Below, piece after piece: positions 1 through 12,900 of a DNA stretch of 64,000 bases. The stretch comes from Siphonodentalium dalli. Its lineage: Eukaryota > Mollusca > Scaphopoda > Gadilida > Siphonodentaliidae. The stretch lies in assembly GCA_032622095.1 (NCBI GenBank), contig CP136069.1:53740760-53804759 (forward strand). Reading direction: 5' to 3'. The notes beneath the pieces were generated by a model. That model worked only from the letters and a program-made list of their open reading frames with translations, was not told where the DNA came from and did no database searches. The position numbers and the translations under genes were made by a program. How positions within the stretch are numbered: the stretch's first letter is position 1; the number at the start of each line of letters is the position of its first letter.

Positions 1-3000
1 AGCCATTTTTGTGATCTGATCCGAAGCCATGCATAAAGCGCAGAATGTATAGCGTGGCGGAGATGTTTTATAATTCAATGTCATTTTTGGATTACAAAAT
101 GGCTTACTTACGCCAAGATGGCTGCCAATACGGTGATCAGAATACCTGGTAAAATAATTCATGTTTCACTTTTATCGCCGTCATTGCCGCCATCTAATGT
201 CTCACACAACCAAAGTATTATATTCATTGTATCATGTTACTCCGGGACATCATGATGCGCAATTCTATTTAAAATGTCTACCAGAATGGTGCCCATTATT
301 GAGAAATCTTGCATTCATGAGCATTCATGAGCAACCGAGTAACAGTAATACATGCCTGATTGTTATTTATGTCAGTTATCTTTGACATAATCAATATGAC
401 ATTGCTTAAACCCGACAATAGAAGGTCAATCTTTCTCAATGATTATTATTCCAAGTGCTATCAGATATGATGGTACATATGAAGTGGATATGTCGTGGAC
501 ACCATTATCGAAGTCTGGGCTAGACGAGTTTGATGCGGGTTCACACCCCGACTTGATTGGGCGAAAATTGGGACCGAATTTAAAGCTAGATGTGAGATAA
601 GGAACATCGTACTGTGCCATCCGATAAATACATGACCATTTCGATAAGAAATGATAATTTGTTCACACTCACTGAAGCAACCGCATTTGAAGCAATGATT
701 TTGATTCTGAGTCAGTGCCTCCACTAATTTGTTATATATACAATGTACACTAACTGTACAATAGCTTCGGCCCACAGAAGACGGTCGTGATAACACAGAG
801 TGAATTTTCCCAGACCCATCGCCGCTTTCATTGACAAGTGTCAAATAACGCAAAGAAGTTGAGATTCAGAAAAAGATAGCGCTCGACGTACAAAATTAGT
901 TCGGATTTTGCATCTTCCGAACAATTATTTAATCAGTGATAAACATAAGAATAGTCATGTCCATAATGAGAATCCCCCTGTGTGTCTAACTTAATTATGC
1001 AGTTTTTGTTGAACAATATCGCTATGAAGCACCGCTTTATTTGCAATATATGAACGCGATAACCTTCAGAAATATTGTTTCCAACTTGGGGAAAAAGTAA
1101 ACTTGTCTACGTTATGTTACATTTTGAACGGGTCAAATTCAGACCAGGAGACCTGCTGCTGATGAAAGTACCATTGGTGTTTGAAACGTAAAACTCATGG
1201 CATTAATGTATCAATCGGGCTGTATTCAATATTCGTATTTACAGGCAATACCGGCGGAAAACAATTTATGGCGAATAATTCCTCGTCACCATATCGTCCC
1301 GATTGAACAAAGACATATGCATGTATTCCCCACACGCTGTTCAGTAAAGACTAAACTACGGCTATCGTGTCCAGTTACTGATTTCGCTCAGCACACTCGG
1401 AGTTGTTGTGGACGAGTTATCGTAGATCAGATTCTGGTCTGCTATATGTCATTTCTGAGATGCAGCGACAAATTACACCAAGACTCGTGATCCCATTTTG
1501 TTTTATCCATTTGCACATCAAACACAACCACAATATAATATCAGGATAATCACTACACACGGTCCACTCACGTCGCGCATAGTGGGATAACTATAGAGAC
1601 ATTTTAATTTAACTGTAACCAATCTGGCGTTAGATATGACAGGTGGGTGGAATTATAATGCTTTAATCATGAACGACCATATTTAAAATATGGTATGTTT
1701 TCAGACATCCGACCCGCTGGCATCAGCAGGTTCCTAACCGCATTATTTTTGGACATATCTAGAAAGTTATTATACGCTCCCTGTTATCAACCTGTGTATG
1801 GCATATATACAAATAATTGCAATTGTCGTCCTTTTCATTTTGTTGTCATAATTAGCTAAAACTTACACTGAGATACCAAAAGTCCAAAATGTATCAGTCT
1901 ACATGATAAAACTCCATGCCGACACTCCGATCTATATGCTGTTTTCTGAATGTACAGCCTTCCAGAAGTAATCCTACCTACTCATCAGCATAGAAAAATA
2001 TGGGTAATATGAGTGTTCATCTAGCATGGGATAACTGTCCATATTTGGGGTACCTCGTCTTACAAGCAATTGTTAGGTCACTTCTGGAAATCACGAGGGC
2101 ACTTGGGGTGACACGAGACTCCAGTACCGTACTATACAGAGTAAGATACAATCGAAATATATAGGAACATAATTTGACAGTTTTATGTGATTTACCACAG
2201 CATCGCTGGTATTTTCGTTGTTGGAAATGTCGCGTAGAGCCTTGAATTTACTTTGCAACTTATCTGCTACTTGTACAAGCAAATACCTCCCACCCGTTAA
2301 GCAGCTGACAAACTACAAGAGGAAAATCAACGGGGTTTCCATCTCCTTGTGTGCGAAATATGTGTCATGGAAAATAATCCGGTAAATGTTAGAATAAAAA
2401 AATCAACGAGTCTATTGCGCGATGATGAAACTCAACGAACCTGAATGGGGTGACGGTTTGATAATTTGCTGGATACGTCCTCTTGCGGATTGGGCAGCAA
2501 TTGCTGTTGGTCAATGAGATCCATTTATACTTACTTTTAGAACGGTATACATGAGACCCAATGTATCAGTAGCTCCGCTCTTGTAACCACGCCTCGCTGA
2601 TAGAGGGTAACTAACGATTCGTGTCAACATGAGTTATTTGATGAGATATATATCCGAATTGGTTAATTGGTTAATTCTGTTATTCGCGGTCGCATTTTGT
2701 TACAAATAGCCACATAGAGTGCGAAGTATGCTTAAATGTCGTGTTAGATTTAATATAACATACATAATTCCCTTTTCGCAAAGATAGTCAGACAGCCCAT
2801 CTGCCTTAAATCAATCATGTTTATTGTGAAATAATTTGCACGACATGCCACCGATTTCGAAGAACAATCCTACTTGAGCGCGAATGAATGCAAAATTTGT
2901 CGATCCTCTCACTCGTGGGTACCAATCTGGTTGTCATTTTAATAGAACTGGCCACTGTTACGTCCTAGTATTGCAAAATTATATGAATATGATATGACTA

Positions 3001-3059
3001 TTGGTTTTATAAGACATTGCATTGCGATGGTGGTGTTATTTGCGACATGACATATTTTA
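1..3059. other. Gene-free AT-rich stretch
   Basis: I see no supported gene here. The open frames are short (up to about 130 codons), lack recognisable motifs and have no credible splice context. Positions about 105-135 carry 'aaaatggc' and 'caagatggctgcc' motifs resembling those repeated in the inverted arms of the foldback element at 52.6-57.5 kb, so this edge may be a fragment of a related repeat. Confidence 0.6.
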
Positions 3060-3770
3060 CAATTTCCATCCATATACTGGCAACCGTATTGGCAACCATC
3101 TTGTGGTTAATATGTCATGTAGTAACCGCCGACGGCATGAAATTATTATTATACAAATTATACCACCCACGATACATTATTTTCCGTCTGGATATTTCGA
3201 GAAGATGACAAAAATAGGTTTTCGATTAGTTTTGGACTAAACTAATTAAATATTTAATCAAAATATTAGACCAGGAGGTGCTTTGTGTACCGGTTTCACT
3301 TAAATGTTCTAGTTGATGAATCGGGATATATATATATATTACACAAAACTGTAGCAGTTTATCAACGGCCGTTGTGTTAGTTAAGCCATTTTGGCAAGTA
3401 ATCGTGCGTTCTTACAAATTTCACAATTCCCACCTATATACCGGCAACCATATTGGCAGCCATCTTGGGTTATTAGGCCAGTTTTTAAACCAAAACGGAA
3501 CAAAATGACCGTATACACTAATTATCTCCACCCTTAATACATTATTTTCATTTTTGCTTCCCGGAAGAAGACAAAATGCATTTTAGATTATCTTTTTGGG
3601 GAAAAAATAAAAAAATTGAGTCAGGATGTACATTATGTAATATAGTTACTTTAATGCTCGACTGTGGCGATAGAAACATATATATTAGACAATACCGTAG
3701 CAGTCCATCAACGGCCGTTGTGTTATTTTCCCAATTCAGCACATAATCGAGCGTTCTGTGTGCCTTACAC
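3060..3770 (+). repeat. Two-copy tandem repeat, ~350 bp unit
   Basis: Two diverged direct copies lie head to tail: about 3060-3420 and 3421-3770. Shared landmarks are the 'ggcaaccatattggcagcca' type segment near each start, 'atacattattttc' in the middle, and 'atcaacggccgttgtgtta' near each end (3361 and 3707). The spacing between landmarks is about 345-363 bp. No coding signal is visible. Confidence 0.75.
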
Positions 3771-5455
3771 CACAGCCTGCCGCCTCTCAGCTTTAGGGAG
3801 TAGGGTTGATATTTCTGCCTTTGATAAAAAATAATGCGACCAACAACGATAAGTGATATATTAAAACGTAGATAATTGGCAGTAGTTTCCCATGGTATAA
3901 AATAATTGGGCATAACCATCTTACGTCTGAGTTTATAAGAAACGAAAGACAAGGCTTCTCACCCTAAAAATTATTTTACGTCACATGACGTCATGACTGT
4001 CATTCCGAGATTCAATGGTTGCATGTATTACCTTACTCTGGTTATCGCCCCATTCACAGGCATCAAAATTGGACGAATATCTCTTCTCAAAAAGTGTGAA
4101 TATACTCTGTCAATTATGTCGGCTTTATATAAAAAAATGACCGATTTTATCAACAGGTGCCTCAATAAAAACCACGCGGTGCGAAAAAAAAGTCCGCCTA
4201 TCTGACAAAGCCAACATACGGATTCCGAAAGCTAAGTGTTCATGCTAACCAAAAATGTAGGTATCATAAATTCCCTCTCGAGGCGACACCTTTGTCTATA
4301 TTTGCCAAGACTAACCTATGTGCGTGGTTACTCGACGAGTAGGGAGAGCCACATACGCACAATAGCCAGGTTTAGTCCCAAGTAATTGGAATTTGCAACA
4401 TGCGTTACTATGGCATTGCTAAAATAATTTTACGGCTCTAAACCTACTTCTTATAACGCAATGGAGTCCAATCGTATATAAGTTGTTTACAAAAGATAGT
4501 GTATCCATGCAGCAATTAACATGACTTTGTTCTAAATTAGTTCAAATTAACAACATGTAACATACCCATGCAGCTAGGGACTTGATGCGCAAGAAAATAA
4601 AATCTCACTTCATGATATGTATTATAAAGCGGATACAAATTGTTTTTCGCAGTTTTTTTATTTTTGTGTAATTCAGTGTGAATTGAATTGAAATAGAGAT
4701 AAACATCCCACCTGTCGTTTGGATATTTGGGGATTCGAGCTTTAAATTAAAAGAGTTTATGAACTCGCTGGCAAGCCCACTCGTTTACACACGGTATTCA
4801 TGTCATAATTCATTTATTATCTGAACATAAAAATGTTATTGAGAAGAACCAATAGAAAATATACACAAAAGATTGAGAACGTGACAGTATATGTACAACA
4901 ACTAACAGATAATCCGCTGGGTTGCCAACTCATCATCCTGTATATATCACTACATTCTCTAGCAACTGTTTGTCGCCGATTCCTTGTTTATATTATTGGT
5001 ACAGAACTAATATTTATGATATATGTTTAGTCTGTTCAGTTGGATATCTTAGATTATCGGTAAAGAAATAATATATATGATATCTATTTAGTCTGTTGAG
5101 TTCGGGGGGGGGGGGGGTTGGCTTTATGACACATTATGGACTTGTTCTGGTGCGTCACATGTACAAAGGCGCTATGCCAACTGGAGCAATGCAGCATTCT
5201 ACTAACATCGCCGAAAATTTCAAACAAATGGACCGTGTACCATGCACTCCATAGAAAACATTGTCTGAACTACGCTTAATTGTCAACTATCGGCGATAAA
5301 CTAACGCAAACGATTTCGCCACCGAGAGTTACTGCATATAATTAATATAGAAGAATGGCGATGTGTGCTGGATATAATATTCATGAAAATAACTTCTTTG
5401 AGCAAGATTGTCTCAATTTCTATTATATCACCTTATCTGAGTGTTTCACATAATT
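3771..5455. other. Gene-free stretch with minor repeats
   Basis: No gene is supported. A roughly 55 bp imperfect tandem duplication lies at about 4990-5100 (shared 'taatatttatgatatatgtt' and 'tttagtctgtt' type segments). It is followed by a G homopolymer near 5105-5118. Confidence 0.55.
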
Positions 5456-5915
5456 TGAACCCTTTCAGTGCCAGGGGCCGATCTCATCGGCCCTAATTTA
5501 CGGTCTGTAAAATCGGCCCTAAATTTTTTGTTTTGTTTTGTTTTTTTTTTAGATTTTTTTTTTTGGGGTTGAATTTTATTTATTTTTTGGGGTATGCTTA
5601 AGCATGCTATAGCGAATTTAAAACAAACTCGATAAAACATTAGGGGCATGTTATAACTCAAAACTATCACCACGTATTCATAGTAATAATTTTGATGCCC
5701 ATGAAAAACGTAAGATTTCCTGGCACTAAACCTACAAAATAAGTCTGTTAAAGAATAATAATAAAAAATAATAACAAATGATGAAAAATTGTTAGGCCAA
5801 TGCATTCTCTTATATATGCGAGGCGACCTATGGTCGACTCGCATATATAAGAGAATGCATTGGCACAGGGTATATGGGTTGATACAAAAATCGGACCTGG
5901 CACTCAAAGGGTTAA
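5456..5915. mobile_element. piggyBac-type nonautonomous element (MITE) with internal hairpin
   Basis: The left end reads 'ccctttcagtgcc' and the right end reads 'ggcactcaaagggttaa', giving inverted CCCTTT termini. The right flank is TTAA (5912-5915); the left flank is TGAA (5456-5459), one base off the TTAA target duplication typical of piggyBac transposons. A long near-perfect palindrome lies at 5796-5864. The interior has no transposase. The left-end sequence with 'ggggccgatctcatcggcc' is shared with the copy at 57.55 kb. Confidence 0.75.
5796..5864. repeat. 69 bp near-perfect palindrome (hairpin module)
   Basis: The arms begin 'gccaatgcattctcttatat' and are repeated in reverse complement. 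The central part (cgacc-tat-ggtcg) also pairs, so almost the whole module can fold into one stem. The same module recurs at 45800-45868, 45947-46015, 57851-57909, 60868-60936 and 61016-61084, always within TTAA-type elements. Confidence 0.9.
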
Positions 5916-6930
5916 ACATATTTATTGTAACACACGTTACAAGGGATTGGAGCACAATTTATAACAACTTAATGTGTCCCTTCTCGCGACAAATGTTTAC
6001 AACAAGATGAATATCAGTTACATTGTATATGTAATATTAAGAATGTTGATGATGATGTATATATGGTGATTTGTGATTGGTGGATTGTGATTACCGGTCC
6101 CGAGAATCTCTTCTATATATATCATGCCATGTCGTGAGTTTAGTTACGACAGCTAGTGCAACGTTTGCTTTCTGAAATATATTTTTGAACAATGAAAACA
6201 TTCGTGTCATACTAATACTCATCGTTTTCACAAACTGTTGTCATGCTCGAATCTCCGAATATTGAACGACACAATGTACGCTTATCTCCATTGTAATTCA
6301 ATCCACAAAACAATTAAATTAAACGGCACGAAAAGAACTGTTGGGCTTCGACATTACATGCTATAAAGTGGGATATCATATTAACGGTGATCAAATATGT
6401 GGGTACGTTCCATGGGTTTACTCAGAAGAGCGCCAGAACAACTTCCTGTTAACCGTATCCACACTAAATAACGTTCCGGTTGACTCGATTACACGAATCC
6501 CGAGTATTTTACGCGCGTTGCCAATGACACCGTGCCTCCTTCAAAATGTGTTCTCTGATCGGAGGCCGATGTCGGTGAATCGAAAAGTTATCAGCTCTCG
6601 GCCAATCAGAATGCGTGTTTCAGCAATAAATAACGAAGTTGAATCACAATGACGATTATTATGGTTATACAGGTTATTTTAAAGATGATTTTCTTGTCCA
6701 TTGACACATTCGTGGCAATTTATACATCATTTATTTAGTTGATGCACCCAAACTAAAACCTATTGGCGGATTGAAGCCTGAACTTGTAGTTTGTGTTTCA
6801 TATCCCCATCCGTTTTCGGCGATCAAAATAGGTCGAAAAATAAGTTGGATACTTTAATATGGACATTATATACCATAGAAATACATTATTCAAGTCACAC
6901 CCTTTAGAAATATAGGATCAAGACTAGTCT
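5916..6930. other. Gene-free stretch
   Basis: No recognisable gene or repeat family. A 103-codon open frame at 6341-6652 has no identifiable domain and I do not call it. Confidence 0.5.
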
Positions 6931-7425
6931 TACACATACATACATACATACATACATACATACATACATACATACACACATACATACATATATACATACA
7001 GACAGACAAACATACATACATACATACATACATACGTACTTACATACATACAAACATACATACATACGAACATACGTGCGTGCGTACATACAACCATACA
7101 TACATACGTACATACATACATACATGCACGCATGCATGCATACATACATAACATCATACATACAACATACATACATGCATACACACACACATACATACAT
7201 ACATACATACATACATACATACACCCATACATCATACATACATACACTCATACACACATAACTACATTCATAGATACATACATACATACATACATATACA
7301 TACATACATGCATACAATCATAACTACATACATACATAACTACCTACATACATAACTACATGCACACATAACTACATACATACATACCAACATAAATACA
7401 TACACATACATATATAACTGTATAT
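6931..7425. repeat. (ACAT)n microsatellite, ~0.5 kb
   Basis: Imperfect tetranucleotide tract of 'catacata' interrupted by single-base changes, then 'aactacatacat' variants toward the right. The long open frames here (repeated Met-Tyr-Val-Cys or His-Thr-Tyr-Ile residues) are products of the repeat, not genes. Confidence 0.95.
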
Positions 7426-8494
7426 GTATGTCAGTATGGAACAATAAAACGCGTTCCTTGTTGGAATATTTCTGATGTGGTAAATATAAAAAATAAAGGG
7501 CGTTTGTTTTATTTCCTAACAAAACTTGAAAACAGTCCAATAATTGCTAGAGCTTCGGCAATTTTTCCAGAATATGTGAAGCGTTTATATCGATAATCCG
7601 TCCATTTATCGACATATTAAGCTTATCCCTTCTTTAAAATTCCACAGACAACAATTTGGCAGTTCAAATGGGCCATGGCCAATTATATTAGTCATCGCAT
7701 TAATGGAATCATTGATCAAAATGCATTTTAACACAGTTAGCACTTTTACAGAGCTCGTGCGTAAATCGGAGATGATTCTGTAATACATATTGATATTTCT
7801 TCTTACCACAATGTACACCAGCTGTGCATATGCAGGAACCGTGGATTGTTAGTATTGCGCATTACAAACCCCTTTATCAGAGATTTTCACGCAGGACTCT
7901 GGATGCTGTTTTTAATAGAAGATTCGCAACGTAATATTGAGTTATATACATCACATATTTCCTTTGTTTTTAAAGAGACAATCGCTGCAAGGTATTTGAA
8001 CAGGTTTGCACAAGATAACAAAGATGGGATCATCAACGAGAAAAATGAGAGCAATCATTCGGTGTAACGTGGGTGGGTGCTGAGCCGGCTGAACGCACCG
8101 CTGACATAATTGTCAGATCACTATTCAAATTAGGATCGCTTTGGCACGGGTGCTGTAAAACGATAACGCTTTATTGAACAATAAAACCAGGAATCTTGTG
8201 CAACGTGCCTGCACAACATATGCTCATGCAGCATACACGAAGCAGCATATACACTTATGATAATAAATATATTCTGGGATGTGGCAGTAGATGTGCATTC
8301 CGATACATATTGTCAACACTTGTAAATATCAGGCGTAGAAGAAGAGAAGTAAAATATTTCAGACCAAACAATAGCTAAATATTGCTCTGATATTTCAATA
8401 TTATATATCATATATGTACATGTGTGTAAATCTTATGTGTTACATAAATCGCAATCAGTGAGTTTTTTGGAAGAGGGGCTGAGATAAGCTAGTT
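7426..8494. other. Gene-free stretch
   Basis: No supported gene. Short open frames at 7606-7818 and 7846-8067 carry no recognisable motif. Confidence 0.5.
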
Positions 8495-11415
8495 TCAACC
8501 ATGATCCTTTAGCGCTATGTGTCCGACTGCCACAACTATATATTCATCAACAAAACGCACTGAAACTACATTCATTTCCTATATTTATGTAGCTTTTTTT
8601 AAATGTATACAAACTTAGCTTAATTCTTGTATGTCGGCAGTTTGGATATTACACCACGAAGCATGGTAAATTAGCCCAATGGCCCGATCCCTTAGCGTTA
8701 TGTGTTCAGACTGCCACAGCTCTATATTCATCAACAAACGCACCCAAACTACATTCATTTCCTATATTTATGTAGATTTTTCTTATTAATTTATATAAAC
8801 TTAGCTTAATGCATGTCTGTCGGAAGTTTGGATATTACACCACGAAGCACGGTAAATTAGCCTAACAATCCCCAATGCCCCGATCCCTCAACATTATGTG
8901 TTCAAGCAGCCACAGCTCTATATATCCATCAAGAAAACGCACTCAAACTACATTCATTTCCTACATTTATGTAGCTTTTTAAAATTAATTTATATAAACT
9001 CAGCTTAATTCCTGTCTGTCGGCAGTTTGGATATTACATCACGAAGCACGGTAAATTAGCCCAACAATCCCTCAATGCCCCGATCCCTTAGCGTTATGTG
9101 TTCAAGCAGCCACAGCTCTATATATCCATCAAGAAAACGACGCACTGAAACTACATTCATTTCCTATATTTATGTAGCTTTTTATAATTAATTTATATAA
9201 ACTCAGCTTAATTCCTGTCTGTCGGCAGTTTGGATATTACATCATGAAGCACGGTAAATTAGCCCAACAATCCCTTAATGCCCCGATCCCTAAGCGTTAT
9301 GTGTTCAGACTGCCACAGCTCTATATCCATCAACACAACGCACTCAAACTACATTCATTTCCTATATTTATGTAGCTTTTTCTTATTAATTTATATAAAC
9401 TCAGCTGTATTATTGTCTGTCGGCAGTGTGGATTTTACTCCACCACGCACAGTAAGTTAGCCCAACATTTTAGATATAAGCTGGCCTCAATCGTGTGCCC
9501 CGACAACTTTGCGTTGTTTGTACCGACTGCCACAGTTTTATATAACGATTATAACCGTAAATAAAACACGCCCAAACTGCATTCATTTCCTATTTTTATG
9601 TAGCTTTTTCTTATTAATTTATATAAACTTAGCTTAATTCCTGTCTGTCGGCAGTTTGGATATTACACCACGACTCGCGGTAAACAACCCCCCAATGCCC
9701 CGATCCCTTAGCGTTATGTGTTCAGACTGCCACAGCTCTATATCCATCAACACAACGCACTCAAACTACATTCATTTCCTATATTTATGTAGCTTTTTCT
9801 TATTAATTTATATAAACTCAGCTGTATTATTGTCTGTCGGCAGTGTGGATATTACTCCACCACGCACAGTAAGTTAGCCCAACATTTTAGATATAAGCTG
9901 GCCTCAATCGTGTGCCCCGACAACTTTGCGTTGTTTGTACCGACTGCCACAGTTTTATATAACGATTATAACCGTAAATAAAACACGCCCAAACTGCATT
10001 CATTTCCTATTTTTATAAAGCTTTTTCTTATTAATTTATATAAACTTAGCTTAATTCCTGTCTGTCGGCAGTTTGGATATTACACCACGACTCGCGGTCA
10101 ACAACCCCCCAATGCCCCGATCCCTTAGCGTTATGTGTTCAGACTGCCACAGCTCTATATCCATCAACACAACGCACTCAAACTACATTCATTTCCTATA
10201 TTTATGTAGCTTTTTCTTATTAATTTATATAAACTCAGCTGAATTATTGTCTGTCGGCAGTGTGGATATTACTCCACCACGCACAGTAAGTGAGCCCAAC
10301 ATTTTAGATATAAGCTGGCCTCAATCGTGTGCCCCGACAACTTTGCGTTGTTTGTACCGACTGCCACAGTTTTATATAACGATTATAACCGTAAATAAAA
10401 CACGCCCAAACTGCATTCATTTCCTATTTTTATGTAGCTTTTTTCTTATTAATTTATATAAACCTAGCTTAATTCCTGTCTGTTGGCAGTTTGGATATTA
10501 CACCACGACTCGCGGTAAACAACCCCTCAATGCCCCGATCCCGTAGCGTTATGTGTTCAGGCAGCCACATCTCTATATACATCAACAAAACGACGCACAC
10601 AAACTGCATTCATTTCCTATTTTTATGTAGCTTTTTTCTTATTAATTTATATAAACCTAGCTTAATTCCTGTCTGTCGGCAGTTTGGATATTACACCACG
10701 ACTCGCGGTAAACAACCCCTCAATGCCCCGATCCCTTAGCGTTATGTGTTCAGGCAGCCACATCTCTATATACATCAACAAAACGACGCACACAAACTGC
10801 ACTCATTTCCTATATTTATCAATTTATATAAACTCAGCTTAATTCCTGTCTGTCAGCAGTTTGAATATTACTCACCATGCACAGTAAGTTAGCCCAACAT
10901 TTTAGATATCAGCTTGTCTCGATCGTGTGCCCCGATCACTTTGCGTTGTTTGTTCCGACTGCCACAGATATATATTACCGTCAACAAAACACTCTCAAAC
11001 TACATTCCTTTCCTATATTTATGTAAAGTTTTCGTTATTAATTTATATAAACTTAGCTTAATTCCTGTCTGTTGGCAGTTTGGATATTACACCATGAAGC
11101 ACGGTAAATTAGCCCAAATATCCCCCAATGCCCCGATTCCTTAGCGTTATGTGTTCTCAACCGTGATCCATTAGAACTATGTGTTCCGACTGCCACAGCT
11201 CTATATCCATCAACAAAACGCACTGAAACTATACATTCATTTCCTATATTTATATATATTTTTTTTTATTAATTTATATAAACTTAGCTTAATTCCTGTC
11301 TGTCCTGGTCTGTCGGCAGTTTGGATATTACACCACATTGCGCTGTAAATTACCCCAACAATCCCTCAATGCCCCGCGCGGTAAATTACCCCAACAATCC
11401 CTCAATATCGTTCGT
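8495..11415 (+). repeat. ~200 bp satellite array with 417 bp higher-order repeat
   Basis: Monomers share 'tcggcagtttggatattaca', a 'ccccgatcccttagcgttat' segment, 'actgccacagctctatat' and 'catttcctatatttatgtag'. Early monomers (8495-9280) are about 200 bp. From about 9280 to 10490 two monomer types alternate: type A with 'ccccgatcccttagcg' and type B with 'agctggcctcaatcgtgtgc'. This gives a repeat period of 417-418 bp (9656 to 10073 to 10491). Open frames in this block recur with that period and are repeat-derived. Confidence 0.9.
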
Positions 11416-12048
11416 CAACCGGACATGTTCACCATGTACATTTCAACGCCATTTTAGCTTTTTAACACTTATTTTGCTCTCGTGTTCTTAAATTCCCTAT
11501 GGCTTACAATGGTAGTTAGGGAACCGCTTGTGGTGCGATTCATATCACTAGGCAGGCACATGTCGATTCCGGGTTTAAACTATTTGGAAACCTCTATACC
11601 TATATTATATAAAACGATGATTAAGTTTCAATTAACAGCAGGAATGAAATCATTTCACATTTATAAAATTGAGGAAACATAGCACTGTGTTCTTATCAGT
11701 TCAGATAATTAAAAATGTGTGTGACTCTGGTGAATAAAGCTGGTAACATAAGACTTATGACCGGAATTGGTGGAAAATATGTGTGAGTTGTAAGCAAACA
11801 TATCTACTTAAGCAAACATATTCCTTTCATGTGATTGTGAATATATTACTTCCGAAACACAAGAAAGGTCTACTTTATCTTTTTTCGTATGTCATATAAT
11901 GATATATATGAAAATCTATAGATAAATTGTTAAAATGCCTCCCACATAGAGGAAATCCCTGGCCATAATTGTGGGGTACATATGTATATAAATGCTGATT
12001 ATAGAACATAATCTACACTCGGTACCTGTGTACAAAGTAAGATTCCAA
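11416..12048. other. Left flank of the THAP transposase gene
   Basis: Sequence between the satellite and the first THAP exon. I see no promoter element I can defend and no terminal inverted repeat matching the right flank. It may include the 5' part of the P-like transposon. Confidence 0.4.
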
Positions 12049-12215
12049 ATGGATACCGAAGCAAGCACCACGCTCCTGGATAAAGCACCAACAAAGTCCA
12101 AAACACATTACGCAGCTGTCAATTGTGCCAATGCCAGATGGAAGAATGACAAGCAAGAGAATGATTGTCCAGGCGGCCAGTGTTCATTGTTCCACTTCCA
12201 AAAGGAGAAAGAGAG
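12049..12215 (+). pseudogene. THAP transposase exon 1 (N-terminal half of THAP zinc finger)
   Basis: Starts at ATG 12049; an upstream in-frame ATG at 11992 is possible but adds unconserved residues. It encodes the front half of a C2CH THAP finger: 'AVNCANARW' with the second zinc Cys, then 'CSLFHFQKEKE'. The position expected to hold the first zinc Cys is Tyr (codon TAC, one transition from TGC). The exon ends at 12215 with donor 'gtaaat' at 12216, leaving two bases of an Arg codon that exon 2 completes in frame. Without splicing the frame stops at 12217-12219. Confidence 0.85.
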
Positions 12216-12556
12216 GTAAATATACTTGTCTTATTCAATTATGTTATTTATTTGATAGTTCACAATTATATAGATAATTTACACAACAACTATAAAATAG
12301 ACTATGCGGGAACTAATTTTCAAATTCCAGGTTTGACCGTATATATATAACTTTTTTTTCTTCATATATTGCAATAGAATCAGAGAAATATTTCATTGCG
12401 CACATGTGCATAGCCCATTATAATTTACTAATACACAAATCAGTTGTATTATATATATATATATATACTGGTGTGTGTAAAATGAAGAGGTCTACTATAT
12501 TCACATGGCACATACACACTGTATATTATTTTTTTACAATTCCTTTCATGCAGGTG
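12216..12556 (+). other. Intron 1 of the THAP gene with original acceptor tract
   Basis: The donor is 'gtaaatatac' at 12216. The original acceptor is a pyrimidine-rich 'tttttttacaattcctttc' followed by 'atgcag' ending at 12554. The intron would have been about 339 bp before the foldback insertion. The 8 bp duplicated target 'tgcaggtg' (12549-12556) contains the acceptor AG and the first exon bases. The intron also has a TA tract near 12450-12466. Confidence 0.8.
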
Positions 12557-12900
12557 GGGTGTGACTAATTACCGCCCGGGGACCGCCCGGGACCGCCCGG
12601 GGACCGCCCGGGACCGCCCGGGCGGCACAACGAGCCCGTGGACACAATATATCGACGGTATAACGTAGCGACATGCCACCTGAGGGCAACATAGAAAAAT
12701 TTACTCGCTCGCTCGTCTCCGGCCGGTCATATTAACACCACAAATGCCGATATTGGCTAAAAGAGCCTGGGTGATTACTGGTGTCTTCGTGTGTGTTCAG
12801 ACAGATTATTTTGGTGATTCTCGGTAGTGCAATAAGTGCAATACACCTGAGTGTTAATTCCATGTATTGACTCGTTGACGCGTCCACGGCCGATGTTATT

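Noticed and set aside
6904-7323. Long open frames rich in Met-Tyr-Val-Cys or His-Thr-Tyr-Ile
   Set aside because: They follow exactly the (ACAT)n repeat in several frames on both strands; not genes.
9278-11144. Repeated frames with hydrophobic segments resembling small membrane proteins
   Set aside because: They coincide with the 417 bp satellite period and change frame or stop with monomer variants.
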